A DNA stretch of 52,905 nucleotides from JBCBRD01 sp039819785 (GCA_039819785.1 JBCBRH010000034.1:1-52905), one strand, 5' to 3'; numbered from the stretch's first letter, positions 34,818 through 44,886 are shown. Notes: generated from the letters alone by a model not told the origin. Numbers and translations are program-made.

Positions 34818-37800
34818 CTACTCGGCCGGTGCCGGATGACTTGGTGGGATCTGGCCAGTTGCAGCTTTTCCGGGTGTGACTTCGCCAGTTCCAATTTGGG
34901 CCGGGTCCTCAGGCTCGTCGGTCTTGCCTACGAAGCCTTTGACCCCTCGCCAAAACACTTGGCCGAAGTCATCGATCAGAACGAAGACGGCTGGCACGAA
35001 TATCAACGACAACAGCGTTGATGAGATAAGCCCGCCGATCACGGCTATGGCCATGGGTGCGCGAAACTCGCCGCCTGAATCCAACGCCAGTGCCGATGGC
35101 AGCATTCCCCCCGACATTGCAATCGTTGTCATGACGATGGGTCGTGCGCGTTTGCGGCCCGCATCGATGATGGCTTCCAATCGATCAACGCCGCGGGCGA
35201 TTTCCTCGATGGCGAAGTCCACCAGCATGATGGCGTTTTTGGTGACGATGCCCATCAGCATCAAAATGCCGATGACCACCGGAAGCGATATCGGGTTGCC
35301 GGTGATGGCCAGAGCAATGATGGCACCGCCGATGGACAGGGGCAGCGAAAACAAAATCGTAATGGGTTGGAGAAAGCTTGCAAAGAGCAACACGAGGACG
35401 GCGTAGACCATCATCAAGCCTGCTGCCATCGCCTTGCCGAAGCCTTCGAACACCTCGACCATGATTTCCGCATCGCCGAATTGTCTGACGGTGACACCTG
35501 GTGGAAGGTCTTTGGCGGCCGGCAAAGCCATCACTGCATTGACGGCATCACCGAGTGGGGTATTGCCGACGAGGCCAGCGCCAATAAGGATCTGACGCTC
35601 ACGATCATAGCGCGTGATCGATGTTGGGCCCTGGTCCAGTTTGAAGGTTGCAACGGTGGTGAGCGGTACGGCATGGCCATCACGCGTGCGAACTTTCAAC
35701 GACGTCATCAGGTCCAGTTGCGTCCTGGCATCTTCCGCCAATTGAACGCGGATCGGAACCTGGCGATCGCCTACATCGAACTTGGCCAGATTAGCGCCGA
35801 TGTCACCGATCGTTGCGATACGGACGGCTTCGGAAATGGCCTGTGTGGTGACGCCCAGTTCAGCGGCGATATCGGTGCGGGGATAAACGCGCAGTTCGGG
35901 CCGGTCGAGTTTGGCGGTCGACTCTACGTTGGTCAGCAGTGGCAGCGTCTTGGCCTGAGCGGTCATGCCGGCGGCGACTTGTTCGACTTCGTCTCCATCG
36001 CGTCCGATGACAACAAGCTGGAAGGGGCGCTGACCGTTGTCGCCCAGGAAGTGCGTGCGGATGTCTGGAATTTGACTGACGCGGCGGGTGATCTCTTCCT
36101 CGATTTCATATTGAGGACGGGCGCGTTCTTTCTTTGGCGTGAGATTGATAATGATGGTCGCTTTATTGACCTGACCCGCAGCCCCGGGCGTTGGTGGTCC
36201 ACCACCACCGCCGCCAAAAGACGTTCCGCCGTTGACGAAGACGGATTGCACCTCAGGGATCGCTTTGACCATGTTTGTAATGCGCGTCGTCACAGTGCGG
36301 GTTTCGGCCATGGGGGAGCCTGGTGGCAACTCAACCGACAAGAGTGCACGGCTAATGTCCTCACGCGGGATGAAGCCGGAAGGCAGCAGGTAGAAACTGC
36401 CAATCGAGCCTGCAAAAATGACCAGCCCCATGAGGACAGTGACGATCCGGTGATGGACCGACCAACTGACCAGCTTGGAATAGGCGCGTATGACCGGGCC
36501 TTCTTTTTCTTCATGGGGTGCTTCACGCATGAAGTAGGCGGCAAGCATCGGTGTGATCAGGCGTGCGACCAGCAGCGAGAAGAATACCGCGAATGCAACG
36601 GTCAACCCGAACTGTTTGAAGTACTGCCCGGCGATGCCACCCATGAAGCTGACCGGCACAAAAACGGCAATGATGGTCGCAGTGATGGCGATGACTGCGA
36701 GGCCGATTTCATCGGCTGCTTCCAGTGAAGCACGATAGGCTGACTTGCCCATCCTCGTGTGGCGGACGATGTTTTCGATTTCAACGATAGCGTCATCAAC
36801 GAGAATGCCGGTGACGATCGTGACGGCGAGCAGCGAGACCAGATTGAGGGAGAACCCCAGGACGCTCATGGCCCAGAAAGCTGGGATAATCGACAGCGGA
36901 AGTGCTACGGCTGCGATTACGGTTGCGCGCCAATCCCGCAGGAATACGAAGACGACAACGATCGCGAGGGCCGCCCCTTCGAGCAGGGTCTTCATGGTCG
37001 ATTCGTAAACACCGAATGTGTATTCGACGGTGGTGTCGATGCGGGTCAGCTTGACGTCCGGGTAGCGCTGTTCGAGTTCGACGATTTTTTCTGCGACACG
37101 TTCGGCGACGGTCGTTTCACTTGCGCCTTTCGACCGCGAGATGCTGAAGGCGACGACCGAGTTGTTGTCCAGGGTTGCGAAGGTGCGTGGTTCTTCCACC
37201 GCGTCGGTGACTGTGCCCAGTTGGTCCAAACGAATCTTGCGCCCACTTGGCAGGCTGATCGCAGTTCCAGCCAGGTCTTCGACCGTTTTTTTGCCAGCCA
37301 GAGTGCGTATGGCCTGTTCGCGTCCAGCAATTTCGCCCCGGCCTCCAGCAAGATCGATGTTGGTTGCGCGCAGCTGGGTGTTAACGTCACCGGCCGTGAT
37401 GCCGAGCGCCAGCAGCCTGTCTGGGTCCAGTGCAATGCGAATTTCACGTGTCACGCCCCCAATGCGTGAGACGTCCGATACGCCTTTGACGCCCTGGATG
37501 GTCCGCTTGATCGTATCATCGACAAACCATGAGAGTTCTTCTGGTGTCATGGCGGGTGCGCGGGCTGCGTATGTGACGATGGGCAGGCCTTCGATTTCGA
37601 TGCGCTGAATGATCGGTTCATCGATGGTGCGCGGCAGGTCCTGGCGGATGCGCGCGACGGCGTCCTTCACGTCATTCAGGGCCCGGTCTTGATCGATTTC
37701 CAGACGGAATTCCACCAGTGTGGTGGCTGCGCCCTCGGTCAAGGTCGAAGTGATGTGTTTGACGCCATTGATGCCCGCGACAGCGTTTTCGATCTCTTTT

Positions 37801-37997
37801 GCAACCTGTGTTTCGAGTTCGGATGGGGCTGCACCGGACTGGGTGACGAGGACCTGAATGACGGGAATGTCGATATTGGGAAAGCGTGTGACCGGCAGCG
37901 AGCGGAACGACATGATGCCAAGCGCCATCACGACCATGAACAAGACCAGTGAAGGCACCGGCCTGCGGATCGACCAAGCTGAGACGTTGAGGTTCAT
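34818..37997 (-). CDS. RND multidrug efflux pump permease (AcrB/MexB family)
   Basis: The product has 1,059 residues, the usual RND length, with 12 membrane helices and two large periplasmic domains. The proton-relay residues are present: the DD pair in GILVDDAIVEIENIVR and the lysine in MGIVTKNAIMLVDFAI. Together with the adaptor it would export toxic compounds through a TolC-like channel, which is not encoded here. The start overlaps the adaptor stop by four bases. The TetR gene heads the same operon. Confidence 0.93.
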   Translation of the reverse strand: MNLNVSAWSIRRPVPSLVLFMVVMALGIMSFRSLPVTRFPNIDIPVIQVLVTQSGAAPSELETQVAKEIENAVAGINGVKHITSTLTEGAATTLVEFRLEIDQDRALNDVKDAVARIRQDLPRTIDEPIIQRIEIEGLPIVTYAARAPAMTPEELSWFVDDTIKRTIQGVKGVSDVSRIGGVTREIRIALDPDRLLALGITAGDVNTQLRATNIDLAGGRGEIAGREQAIRTLAGKKTVEDLAGTAISLPSGRKIRLDQLGTVTDAVEEPRTFATLDNNSVVAFSISRSKGASETTVAERVAEKIVELEQRYPDVKLTRIDTTVEYTFGVYESTMKTLLEGAALAIVVVFVFLRDWRATVIAAVALPLSIIPAFWAMSVLGFSLNLVSLLAVTIVTGILVDDAIVEIENIVRHTRMGKSAYRASLEAADEIGLAVIAITATIIAVFVPVSFMGGIAGQYFKQFGLTVAFAVFFSLLVARLITPMLAAYFMREAPHEEKEGPVIRAYSKLVSWSVHHRIVTVLMGLVIFAGSIGSFYLLPSGFIPREDISRALLSVELPPGSPMAETRTVTTRITNMVKAIPEVQSVFVNGGTSFGGGGGGPPTPGAAGQVNKATIIINLTPKKERARPQYEIEEEITRRVSQIPDIRTHFLGDNGQRPFQLVVIGRDGDEVEQVAAGMTAQAKTLPLLTNVESTAKLDRPELRVYPRTDIAAELGVTTQAISEAVRIATIGDIGANLAKFDVGDRQVPIRVQLAEDARTQLDLMTSLKVRTRDGHAVPLTTVATFKLDQGPTSITRYDRERQILIGAGLVGNTPLGDAVNAVMALPAAKDLPPGVTVRQFGDAEIMVEVFEGFGKAMAAGLMMVYAVLVLLFASFLQPITILFSLPLSIGGAIIALAITGNPISLPVVIGILMLMGIVTKNAIMLVDFAIEEIARGVDRLEAIIDAGRKRARPIVMTTIAMSGGMLPSALALDSGGEFRAPMAIAVIGGLISSTLLSLIFVPAVFVLIDDFGQVFWRGVKGFVGKTDEPEDPAQIGTGEVTPGKAATGQIPPSHPAPAE

Positions 37998-39319
37998 CGC
38001 GTGACCTCACTGAGCTTTGGCGCAGGGCTTACCGGGCGGACGGCATCGCCATCACGCAGGAATGTTCCGGCTTTGACGACGACGATGTCACCGCGATTCA
38101 GCCCGCTGATGACCTCTGTGAACGCATCGGCTGTTAAACCCACGGTGACGGGCGTTGCCACAACATGATCGGAGACAACGCGAAGGACGCGTGGGCCAGC
38201 AGGGCCGTACAGGAGCGCTGAGGCAGGGATGGCAAGGCCGCGCGATTTGGCGATTTCGACTTCGGCGCGGGCAAATGCGCCGACCTGTAAATCTGTGTCA
38301 TTGTCAATCGCGATGCGGACCTTGCCAAGCCGTGTTGCCGTGTCGACGCTACTGGACACGAGGCGGACCACACCTTCTCGGGACATGCCGCCTGCGGTGG
38401 AGAGGCGTGTGCGCTGACCCGGCTCCAGCTCGGCCATGCGAAAGTCCTCGACGTCTGCTTCCAGCTCGATGTCGCCATCTTCAGCGATACGGAACATCGG
38501 GCCGGCCCCCGGTGCGATCAGCTGTCCAACGCGTGCATTGCGCTGAAAGATCAAGCCATCCGCGGGGGCGCGCACAAGGGTCTTAGACAATCGCCATTCG
38601 ATGTCGCGGCGCTGGGCCTGCATCTCTGCTTTCCGTGCCTTGATAAGTTCAAGTCCGTCCCTTGCAGACGCCGTTCGGGCCCGGGTCGTGAGCACGGCTG
38701 TCCGGCGTTGATCGAAAACGCTTTCGGACAGGTAGCCGGAAGACTTGAGAGGTTTGGCGCGATCCAAGGCTTTTTGCGCTTCGTCCAAGACGGCCTCTGC
38801 TTCAACAAGTTGGTTTTGAAGTTGGCGTGCTTCAGCGTCGAGACGGTTCAGGCTGGCGGTGTTTTGAGCCAGTTCGGATTGAATTTTGGCATCCTGAAGG
38901 GCTGCCAGTTCTTGTCCTTTTTTTACGACGTCGCCTTCTTCAGCGTTGATCGAGATGATGCGGATGTTGTCGACCTCGGGGCTGAGCAAAATGTCTTCGC
39001 GCGCGACCAGTGAGCCGGTCAGCAAGCGCTTTGCTACGAAGTCTCGTTCCGAGACTGACGCAACCGTAATGGCGGGCGCGTTGGCGGTGGCGGTCTCAGC
39101 GACCGTCGGCTCGGATTTTTCGACGCTCTCGATCTGGTCCGGTGTTGGTTTGACCTGAGATGGCGTCTGGGTGTCGGTTTGATTTTCGAAGACGATTGCC
39201 TGTGCCTGGGAGGTCCACAAACTAATTTGTTCGTTCTTGATCCAACCCATTGAGACGGCCGACACAAAGCCAACACCGCCTGCCATGATCAGTACGAGCA
39301 GTAGAAAGACGCGTTTCAT
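37994..39319 (-). CDS. RND efflux periplasmic adaptor (membrane fusion protein)
   Basis: The product has 441 residues. An N-terminal anchor (RVFLLLVLIMAGGVGFVSAV) is followed by an unusually long disordered linker of about 55 residues rich in Q, T and P. Then come the lipoyl domain (LLSPEVDNIRIISINAEEGD), the alpha hairpin at about 145-225, and the barrel and membrane-proximal domains. It lies between the regulator and the pump genes with four-base overlaps on both sides. Confidence 0.9.
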   Translation of the reverse strand: MKRVFLLLVLIMAGGVGFVSAVSMGWIKNEQISLWTSQAQAIVFENQTDTQTPSQVKPTPDQIESVEKSEPTVAETATANAPAITVASVSERDFVAKRLLTGSLVAREDILLSPEVDNIRIISINAEEGDVVKKGQELAALQDAKIQSELAQNTASLNRLDAEARQLQNQLVEAEAVLDEAQKALDRAKPLKSSGYLSESVFDQRRTAVLTTRARTASARDGLELIKARKAEMQAQRRDIEWRLSKTLVRAPADGLIFQRNARVGQLIAPGAGPMFRIAEDGDIELEADVEDFRMAELEPGQRTRLSTAGGMSREGVVRLVSSSVDTATRLGKVRIAIDNDTDLQVGAFARAEVEIAKSRGLAIPASALLYGPAGPRVLRVVSDHVVATPVTVGLTADAFTEVISGLNRGDIVVVKAGTFLRDGDAVRPVSPAPKLSEVTR

Positions 39320-39990
39320 ACCGTTTCCTTCTCAGGTCTGGCGGCTTGTTCGTTGGCAGTCCGGGGCTCTGACGTGTTGGGTTTGCCAGCTGTTCCCGTG
39401 GGTTTGAGAATGTCAGCGATGATGTCCAAGACGGGCGGAAGCAGTGCGCCGGCGTCAAAGGCTGGATCTGTTGCACGTCTCCAGCACAGTCCGTCGCCGA
39501 GTACGCCGATGAGGTCGGCGATTGTTTCGGGTGGTTGGCTGCTGGCGATCTGCCCGCTGGATTGGGCGGCTGAGATTTGTTGCGTGAGATTGGTGCGGAT
39601 CGCGTGGTGAAGGTCACGGAAGTGCGCGGCCACCGCTTCGTTCCGTGTTGCTTCAGTGCCGATTTCCAGGAACAAGCGATTTTTTTCAGGCGGTTCGTGG
39701 ACGGTGTAGTGCTCGGCCACGTCACTCAGAGCATCAAGAAAACTTTCTGCGTTGGAGGCTGCCGCCGAAAGGCGTTCCGCGAACCCGACTGTTTCCCGCT
39801 GAACGATCCCGCAAATCAGGGCTTCTTTGGAGTCGAAGTGCGCGTAGAGCGCACCCGCGCTTAAACCTGCTTCCGCACAGATGTCCTGCATGGTGCTCTG
39901 ATGGAAACCCGCCCGGGTGAAGCAGGCTTCTGCCGCGTTCAGAATTGTTTCGCGGCGGGCGCGTTGCGTTTCGGGTCTGAGCTTGGGCAT
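39316..39990 (-). CDS. TetR family repressor of the efflux operon
   Basis: The product has 224 residues. The DNA-binding N-terminus is typical: RETILNAAEACFTRAGFHQS, TMQDICAEAGLSAGALYAHF. A variable ligand-binding domain and a polar tail follow. ATG at 39990 has AAGGA close upstream; the frame open to 40167 gives low-complexity threonine-rich sequence and is not used. As first gene of the operon it probably autoregulates through the palindrome at 40174-40191. Confidence 0.9.
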   Translation of the reverse strand: MPKLRPETQRARRETILNAAEACFTRAGFHQSTMQDICAEAGLSAGALYAHFDSKEALICGIVQRETVGFAERLSAAASNAESFLDALSDVAEHYTVHEPPEKNRLFLEIGTEATRNEAVAAHFRDLHHAIRTNLTQQISAAQSSGQIASSQPPETIADLIGVLGDGLCWRRATDPAFDAGALLPPVLDIIADILKPTGTAGKPNTSEPRTANEQAARPEKETV

Positions 39991-40173
39991 GCGGTCCTTG
40001 GCACTTTCTCTTTCAGTTTGCCCAACTGTTGTTGTTGTCGTTTGGCGAGGCTTTGAGATGCCTGTTGGGCCATTCCAAACGGTCGTGGTGGTCTTTAATG
40101 CGTCATCGGGACGTTGGTTTTCGGTCGGCGAAGACGTGCTGAGACTTGAGCCGTGACACACAATCATGACAAC

Positions 40174-40191
40174 AAAACGAATATTCGTTTT
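40174..40191. promoter_or_regulatory. Perfect 18-bp palindrome, probable TetR operator
   Basis: AAAACGAATATTCGTTTT is its own reverse complement. It lies 183 bases upstream of the repressor start, in the 524-base stretch 39991-40514 that otherwise holds no gene. AcrR-like repressors bind sites of this kind. The distance implies a long leader. Confidence 0.7.
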
Positions 40192-40514
40192 TTATGTGAG
40201 TTTGACTTATGCTGCAAGTGCGAAGAGGTCAGCCTGCGGCCTCAGCAAGTGGATTGGGAGCGACCGGCAGTTTTTATGACTTCGATCGCCAGCGGGTGGC
40301 TGCAGTGGACGCCGCGCAGGATTGATCGGCGTTCAAATTCAGGCGTTCGCCGCTTGTGAACGAAAGTGTGATTTCTGCGTAGCTATCTAAGGTTGTGCTT
40401 TGTCGGCCTAGTGGTCGCAATCTGGAGGTTGACTGGGATATCGCGATGCGCGCGGGGCGTTTGGATCGCCACCCGTCTCCTCGTTCTACCTGAAGGAGCT
40501 GCGTCGGCTAAGTG

Positions 40515-41450
40515 TCAAAATCTGAACAGCGTGTTGATTGTGCCGTAGAGCGTGGGGTCGGCGTCACCATCCATCAGGGTTGTTTCAACGTCAGACGCAT
40601 TCAGGCCGATGCTGCCTGAGACCTCACCCATCGGCCATTCATATCGACCGAATACGCCGATCAACACATAGTCCAGCGGCTCTTGCCTGAAGACCTCATC
40701 TTCGTCCTCGGACAGTTTGAAGTCGGCCTGGGCATCTTGATTGAGCCTTGCTTCCAGACCGAAAGACACATTCGGTTGCAGCCTGTAGCCAACACGCAAT
40801 CTGGCGCTCCTGGTTTTGTGCGCCGTCGTGTACGATCCGTCGAGCGAAGCATACCAGTCGTCCGAAAGATCGAACCAGAGTTCGACGGTGCCTTTGACAC
40901 CAACTTGCGATCCGCTGACCCGGTTGCCTGGATCGGCAGGGCTGATGGCATGATCGATTTGTGTCACGCCGATGAAGCCCTTAGCGGTCATGATGCCGAT
41001 TTTTTGCTGATAGCCGGCCAGCGCCTCGAGGTAATTCGTGGCCACATCGAAGGATTGGGTGGAGGGCACGTCGCCGTAGCGGAACGAGTCGTATTTGTAG
41101 CGCCCATAGCCTCCACTGACGCGTAGACGTACCCCGTTTTGATGCACATCTGAAAACGGTGCCACGGTGACGCCGGAGTAGACCAGCCAGTAGTTCGTGC
41201 CGACATCCGCTCCGGCGTAGCTGTCAAAGTGGTTGAGTTTTTCTTCGGCCGATTGGCTTGGAGAACTGGCGCTGAAAATGAGCGCTTGGGCCTGAACCGG
41301 TTTGGTGCCCATCAGTGAAACGGTCTCGACCAGTGCAATGGCGCCAAAACCAGCGCATGATGCATGAGAGCGGAGACCGCGACCTGCTTGGCACAACAGT
41401 CTGCGGGGAAATTTTGCCGTCCAAAATCGAACAGGGTCCACAACGCACAC
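40515..41450 (-). CDS. bcsS: BcsS-like outer membrane protein (cellulose biosynthesis)
   Basis: The product has up to 311 residues; the GTG at 41450 is uncertain. A signal peptide ends at PVQAQA. The mature part begins with YAGADVGTNYWLVYSGVTVA and alternates hydrophobic residues as beta-barrel strands do, ending in a C-terminal phenylalanine (TLFRF). BcsS proteins accompany bacterial cellulose synthase in alphaproteobacteria, but no bcsA or bcsB is in this window, so it is an orphan here. Aromatic-rich strands fit a barrel in the outer membrane. Confidence 0.72.
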   Translation of the reverse strand: MCVVDPVRFWTAKFPRRLLCQAGRGLRSHASCAGFGAIALVETVSLMGTKPVQAQALIFSASSPSQSAEEKLNHFDSYAGADVGTNYWLVYSGVTVAPFSDVHQNGVRLRVSGGYGRYKYDSFRYGDVPSTQSFDVATNYLEALAGYQQKIGIMTAKGFIGVTQIDHAISPADPGNRVSGSQVGVKGTVELWFDLSDDWYASLDGSYTTAHKTRSARLRVGYRLQPNVSFGLEARLNQDAQADFKLSEDEDEVFRQEPLDYVLIGVFGRYEWPMGEVSGSIGLNASDVETTLMDGDADPTLYGTINTLFRF

Positions 41451-41833
41451 TCGGCTTTATGGACGGGGCCCCTAAACACCTCCGGTCTTGAATGAAAACC
41501 GGACACTCTATTCCCCGACCACCAACTCAAGGTGGCACTGTGTGGATCACCTCGCCACAACTGGGGATTGATTTTTGAAAAAATGTTCAGACAACGAAAT
41601 AATAACGGGCAGATATGGGCCCATCCAAGTCGGGCCGCGGATTTTTTTAGCCCGGCTCAGGTTGACTTATGCGTTATCCGACCAAGGTCGAATAGTGAAA
41701 ATGCCGCATGTAAATCCACACATATTTTGCGCCGCATCAATCTTGAATGTGGCTGCGCTGATATATATCTCTTTGGCACCAAAGGCGAAGACGACGACAA
41801 TCATTCAGCCAGCCATTCAGGGAGTTCATAGTC
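41451..41833. other. Divergent intergenic region between bcsS and phasin genes
   Basis: AT-rich, without a plausible gene. It must contain the phasin promoter. TTGCGCCGCATC near 41729 resembles the TGC-rich sites bound by PHB regulators, but the match is weak. Confidence 0.35.
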
Positions 41834-42313
41834 ATGTCGACAACGCGTAAATCCAACGGAACCGGATCAGACTACGCCAATCAGATTCCGGTTGTGATTC
41901 CGGCAGGTTTCGCAGGCAGCGACGCGATGGTTACGATGTTTCGAAGCATGGCCCGCTACCAGCTGGAAGTCTGGGCCCTCACAAGTCGGCGCGCTCAGGC
42001 CTACATGGAGTTGCCCTCCAAGTTGGCGCGTTGCAAATCCACCGAAGACTTCGCCAAAGCACAGTCTCGATTTGCTGAGACCAGTTTCAGGCAGTATTCC
42101 CAAGCCACCGAGCGCTTAACGGACGCGTGGTCGCAGGTTTTGTCGCTTCCAACTCCAACAGCCGTCGCCAATGCCGAAGTGCAAGAGCCATTGGTGTTTT
42201 CCAAGCCGGTTGAGGCATTACTTGATGAGGCCAAGGCGCCGGTGCGTCGTCCGTCGGATCGTATTGTCCCGCGTCATGTCGAGCGCAGGGAAGAGCAGCG
42301 TCAGGTCGCCTGA
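41834..42313 (+). CDS. Phasin-type granule-associated protein
   Basis: The product has 159 residues. The central amphipathic helices (MFRSMARYQLEVWALTSRRA, LARCKSTEDFAKAQSRFAET, FRQYSQATERLTDAWSQVL) follow the phasin_2 pattern, in which the family coats polyhydroxyalkanoate granules. No signal peptide or membrane helix. N- and C-termini are polar and disordered. A clear terminator follows. No PHA synthase gene is near, so the granule role is inferred from family. Confidence 0.82.
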   Translation: MSTTRKSNGTGSDYANQIPVVIPAGFAGSDAMVTMFRSMARYQLEVWALTSRRAQAYMELPSKLARCKSTEDFAKAQSRFAETSFRQYSQATERLTDAWSQVLSLPTPTAVANAEVQEPLVFSKPVEALLDEAKAPVRRPSDRIVPRHVERREEQRQVA

Positions 42314-42358
42314 GTTGAGCGCAGCCAAACTGGCGGTCAACGTTTCTAAATGAGTGCA

Positions 42359-42395
42359 AAGCGCATCTGAAATTAAAGGTCAGGTGCGCTTTTTT
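42359..42395 (+). terminator. Rho-independent terminator after the phasin gene
   Basis: AAGCGCATCTGA pairs with TCAGGTGCGCTT (11 of 12, one G-U) over nine bases, followed by TTTTTT. It overlaps the 3' end of the convergent PcfJ-like gene. Confidence 0.85.
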
Positions 42396-43663
42396 GCTTT
42401 CCGGCGTCCGGTTGCTGATGGCGTCTTTGCAGGTGTCGTTGCTTTGGTCTTTCGGGTTGCGCCGGTTGGTTTTTGCGCTTTTTTTGGGCTCGCGGGAGCA
42501 TCGATTAGTGTCCGGTCCAGATGAAATGTCGCTACGACCTCTTCCCACATTTGGAGGGGCAGGCCGGCATCGCGTAGTTCGGTGACATAGGGTGTCCAGA
42601 ACGACTGGTTGAATGATTGGATCGCCCGCCTTGGGTCGGGGCGTTTGAGTGTCATGCGGCGAGGTTTCAGTCTTTGCGACCCGAGCCAAGCGTAGGTTGC
42701 CTGCCAGATGCGTCCGCTGGCGCGACGGTTGCGGGGGCCGCGCAGCTGCAGGATCGTTGGCATCGTGGTTTCGCCGTCATGGCGGCCAACTTCAACGTTG
42801 GCGAGCGGTCGGTCGCCGGAGCTGATCGAGAAAATCTGGGACTCGCGCGTGACCAACTGGTTCGAAAACTGGTCGAGGCAATTGTCCATCGCCGCAGCTT
42901 CGCTGATGAAATCCTGAATGGAGACCAGCTCGGTAAAAGTGTATCCGAGGGCCTCTCCGTCCTTGATCCAGCGGTTTTGCGTGGACCGATGCGTTAGCGT
43001 TCGAGCCAGGTCGACACGGGCACGCCAACGGCACATCTCCTCCATCGCACGTCTGAAGCCCATTTCAGGAGACCAGGGACGCAGCAGCAAGGCGTGGCCA
43101 GGTGTGTCAGGATGATCGGCGTGCCAAGCCCAGGCGGTCAGGTGGCGAAGTGCCATGCGACCGGGGGCACCGCGAAACCGGCTTGGGTGCTTTGCGGCCT
43201 GTTCGGCGATCCAGACACCGAAGTCATCGTTGCCAGCTGACGTGGCATAGTGAACGGCCCATAACCAATTCCGTAGGTTTGCCGGCGATTGTGGGATGAC
43301 GGCGATCAGCCGTCGCGAATGTGCCGGGCTCGTTGGTAGCTTTGCGAGATGAAACGAAAATGCCGAGGCCGGCACGCGCCGCAGCCAATAGGGCAAGCCT
43401 AATCTTTCCGAAATCACACGAAGGGGCGCACCAGCTTTGACCAGCGCTATGGCCTGATTTCGCTCTGCTGCGGTCCCATGGCTCGAGGCAAGAGCGAATA
43501 AAAGACCAGGGAAACTCAGCGTCAGGTCTGCCAAGTGAGGATGTTGAGCTGCCAAATCGGCAACATCACAACGCATTTCAGGGTCAAACCCTGCGGCCCT
43601 CACGTTGCGGGCGATATGCAACCTCATTGCTTTTGCTACTGATTGCTGTGCGGAGACACCCAC
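42380..43663 (-). CDS. PcfJ-like protein
   Basis: The product has 427 residues if translation starts at GTG 43663 (GGGAG nine bases upstream); the open frame continues to 43900. Near residue 245 the pattern MDNCLDQFSNQLVTRESQIF, then SISSGDRPLANVEV, matches the cysteine-containing core of PcfJ-family proteins, known from conjugative plasmid pCF10. Residues before it are helical and may be repeat-like. The C-terminal 45 residues are lysine/threonine/proline-rich and disordered. Function of the family is unknown; here it stands alone in the chromosome. Confidence 0.68.
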   Translation of the reverse strand: MGVSAQQSVAKAMRLHIARNVRAAGFDPEMRCDVADLAAQHPHLADLTLSFPGLLFALASSHGTAAERNQAIALVKAGAPLRVISERLGLPYWLRRVPASAFSFHLAKLPTSPAHSRRLIAVIPQSPANLRNWLWAVHYATSAGNDDFGVWIAEQAAKHPSRFRGAPGRMALRHLTAWAWHADHPDTPGHALLLRPWSPEMGFRRAMEEMCRWRARVDLARTLTHRSTQNRWIKDGEALGYTFTELVSIQDFISEAAAMDNCLDQFSNQLVTRESQIFSISSGDRPLANVEVGRHDGETTMPTILQLRGPRNRRASGRIWQATYAWLGSQRLKPRRMTLKRPDPRRAIQSFNQSFWTPYVTELRDAGLPLQMWEEVVATFHLDRTLIDAPASPKKAQKPTGATRKTKATTPAKTPSATGRRKAKKRT

Positions 43664-44061
43664 TGACAGAAACTCCCGTCCAGTACAGGCCCCCCGACCT
43701 TTCCAGACAGTTACAAGAGAACATGGCAAAAGCCGGTATCGGGTTAGGGCGGTCTTGCGCAAGACACCCGCTTCGAGGTTTTCAAACGACTCCGCGAGAT
43801 TGCCGCATCGCGGACCAGAATTGATCGCACGACCGCCTTGGATCGCATCTCTGCACATGGCCTGCCGCAGCGGTGGGATTACGCATCGCGTACAAAGCAC
43901 GTGGGATCACCTCGAGATTTCGTGACCGTAACGTGTCTGGAATTCAATGCGATAGGGCTGACGCGGCCTTGTTGTGCGTTGGCAGATTGCTTATCTGATC
44001 GATCGGATGAGGGCGGTGCCACCCAGGTGACCAGTGGCTTAATTGAGGGTGACGGATCGGA
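43664..44061. other. Divergent intergenic region between PcfJ-like and rhodanese genes
   Basis: The first part could be an N-terminal extension of the PcfJ-like frame, but its composition is not protein-like. The rest should hold both promoters. No other structure stands out. Confidence 0.35.
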
Positions 44062-44886
44062 ATGGCAGGGAAGCAAGCAAGGCTGATTGGAAGCGTTGCG
44101 TTAGGTGCGGGTGTTCTTATCAGTTTGGTTACGGTTTTCTCGGGTGCCTGGGCGACACCACAAGCTGACCGAATGGCAATTGAGACTGGGGCACCGATGA
44201 CCGAGCCGATGACGGCAGAAGCCGACGGCCAGCTTTTCGCCGCGCGATCGACAACGGCTGAAGGCAGCACGGTTTCGCCAGCTCCGCCTCAACTTCAAAT
44301 GGCCGAACGAACGGGGCCTGTACCGACCCAGTCTGAGCAGACACAGTCTTCACCTAGCCCCAGCCTAACGGCGCCTTATCTTCTGGCGGCTGCCGAGAAA
44401 GGGGTCCGGCTGCGGTTCCCGAGTGTGCCTGTTATCGAAAGCGAGGCGCTGGCTGCGCGCACCATGAAGCTGCCACCTGAAGTGTCGGTTGATGGGGGCG
44501 GTGTGATTCCACCAAAAACCGTATTGTTTGATGTCCGCGAGGCCGATGAATTCATTGTAAGCCATCTGCCGGGTGCTATCAGAGTGGCGCCAGATGTCAG
44601 CGCGGAGGAGTTTGTCGCTCGTTACGGGGATGTCTTGGCCATGGGCACAGCGGTTTTTTACTGCTCGGTTGGTGTCCGCAGCGCCAAACTCATTGAAAAA
44701 CTCCGTGCGACCGAGGCCGTGCCCCGAGGGCAAGACCTGTTGAATCTCGAAGGCGGAATATTCCGCTGGCACAACGAAAACCGTTCGCTGGTCAATAGCG
44801 GCGGACAGGCCGTTGACCGCGTTCATCGGTTTGACCGCTATTGGGGACGCATGATCGCCAGACAGCATCTGGCCGTTGGCGGTTAG
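44062..44886 (+). CDS. Exported rhodanese-domain protein
   Basis: The product has 274 residues. A signal peptide or N-terminal anchor (LIGSVALGAGVLISLVTVF) is followed by a disordered Pro/Gln/Ser-rich linker to about residue 105. The rhodanese domain contains VLFDVREADEFIVSHLPGAI, the active-site loop CSVGVRS with the catalytic cysteine, and LEGGIFRWHNENR. Such single-domain rhodaneses move sulfane sulfur or act on cysteine oxidation; the export signal puts it in the periplasm. The C-terminal 30 residues are basic. Confidence 0.85.
   Translation: MAGKQARLIGSVALGAGVLISLVTVFSGAWATPQADRMAIETGAPMTEPMTAEADGQLFAARSTTAEGSTVSPAPPQLQMAERTGPVPTQSEQTQSSPSPSLTAPYLLAAAEKGVRLRFPSVPVIESEALAARTMKLPPEVSVDGGGVIPPKTVLFDVREADEFIVSHLPGAIRVAPDVSAEEFVARYGDVLAMGTAVFYCSVGVRSAKLIEKLRATEAVPRGQDLLNLEGGIFRWHNENRSLVNSGGQAVDRVHRFDRYWGRMIARQHLAVGG

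Noticed and set aside
35367..36728. Long open frame (453 codons) on the plus strand
   Set aside because: It is antisense to the RND pump gene and has no domain of its own.
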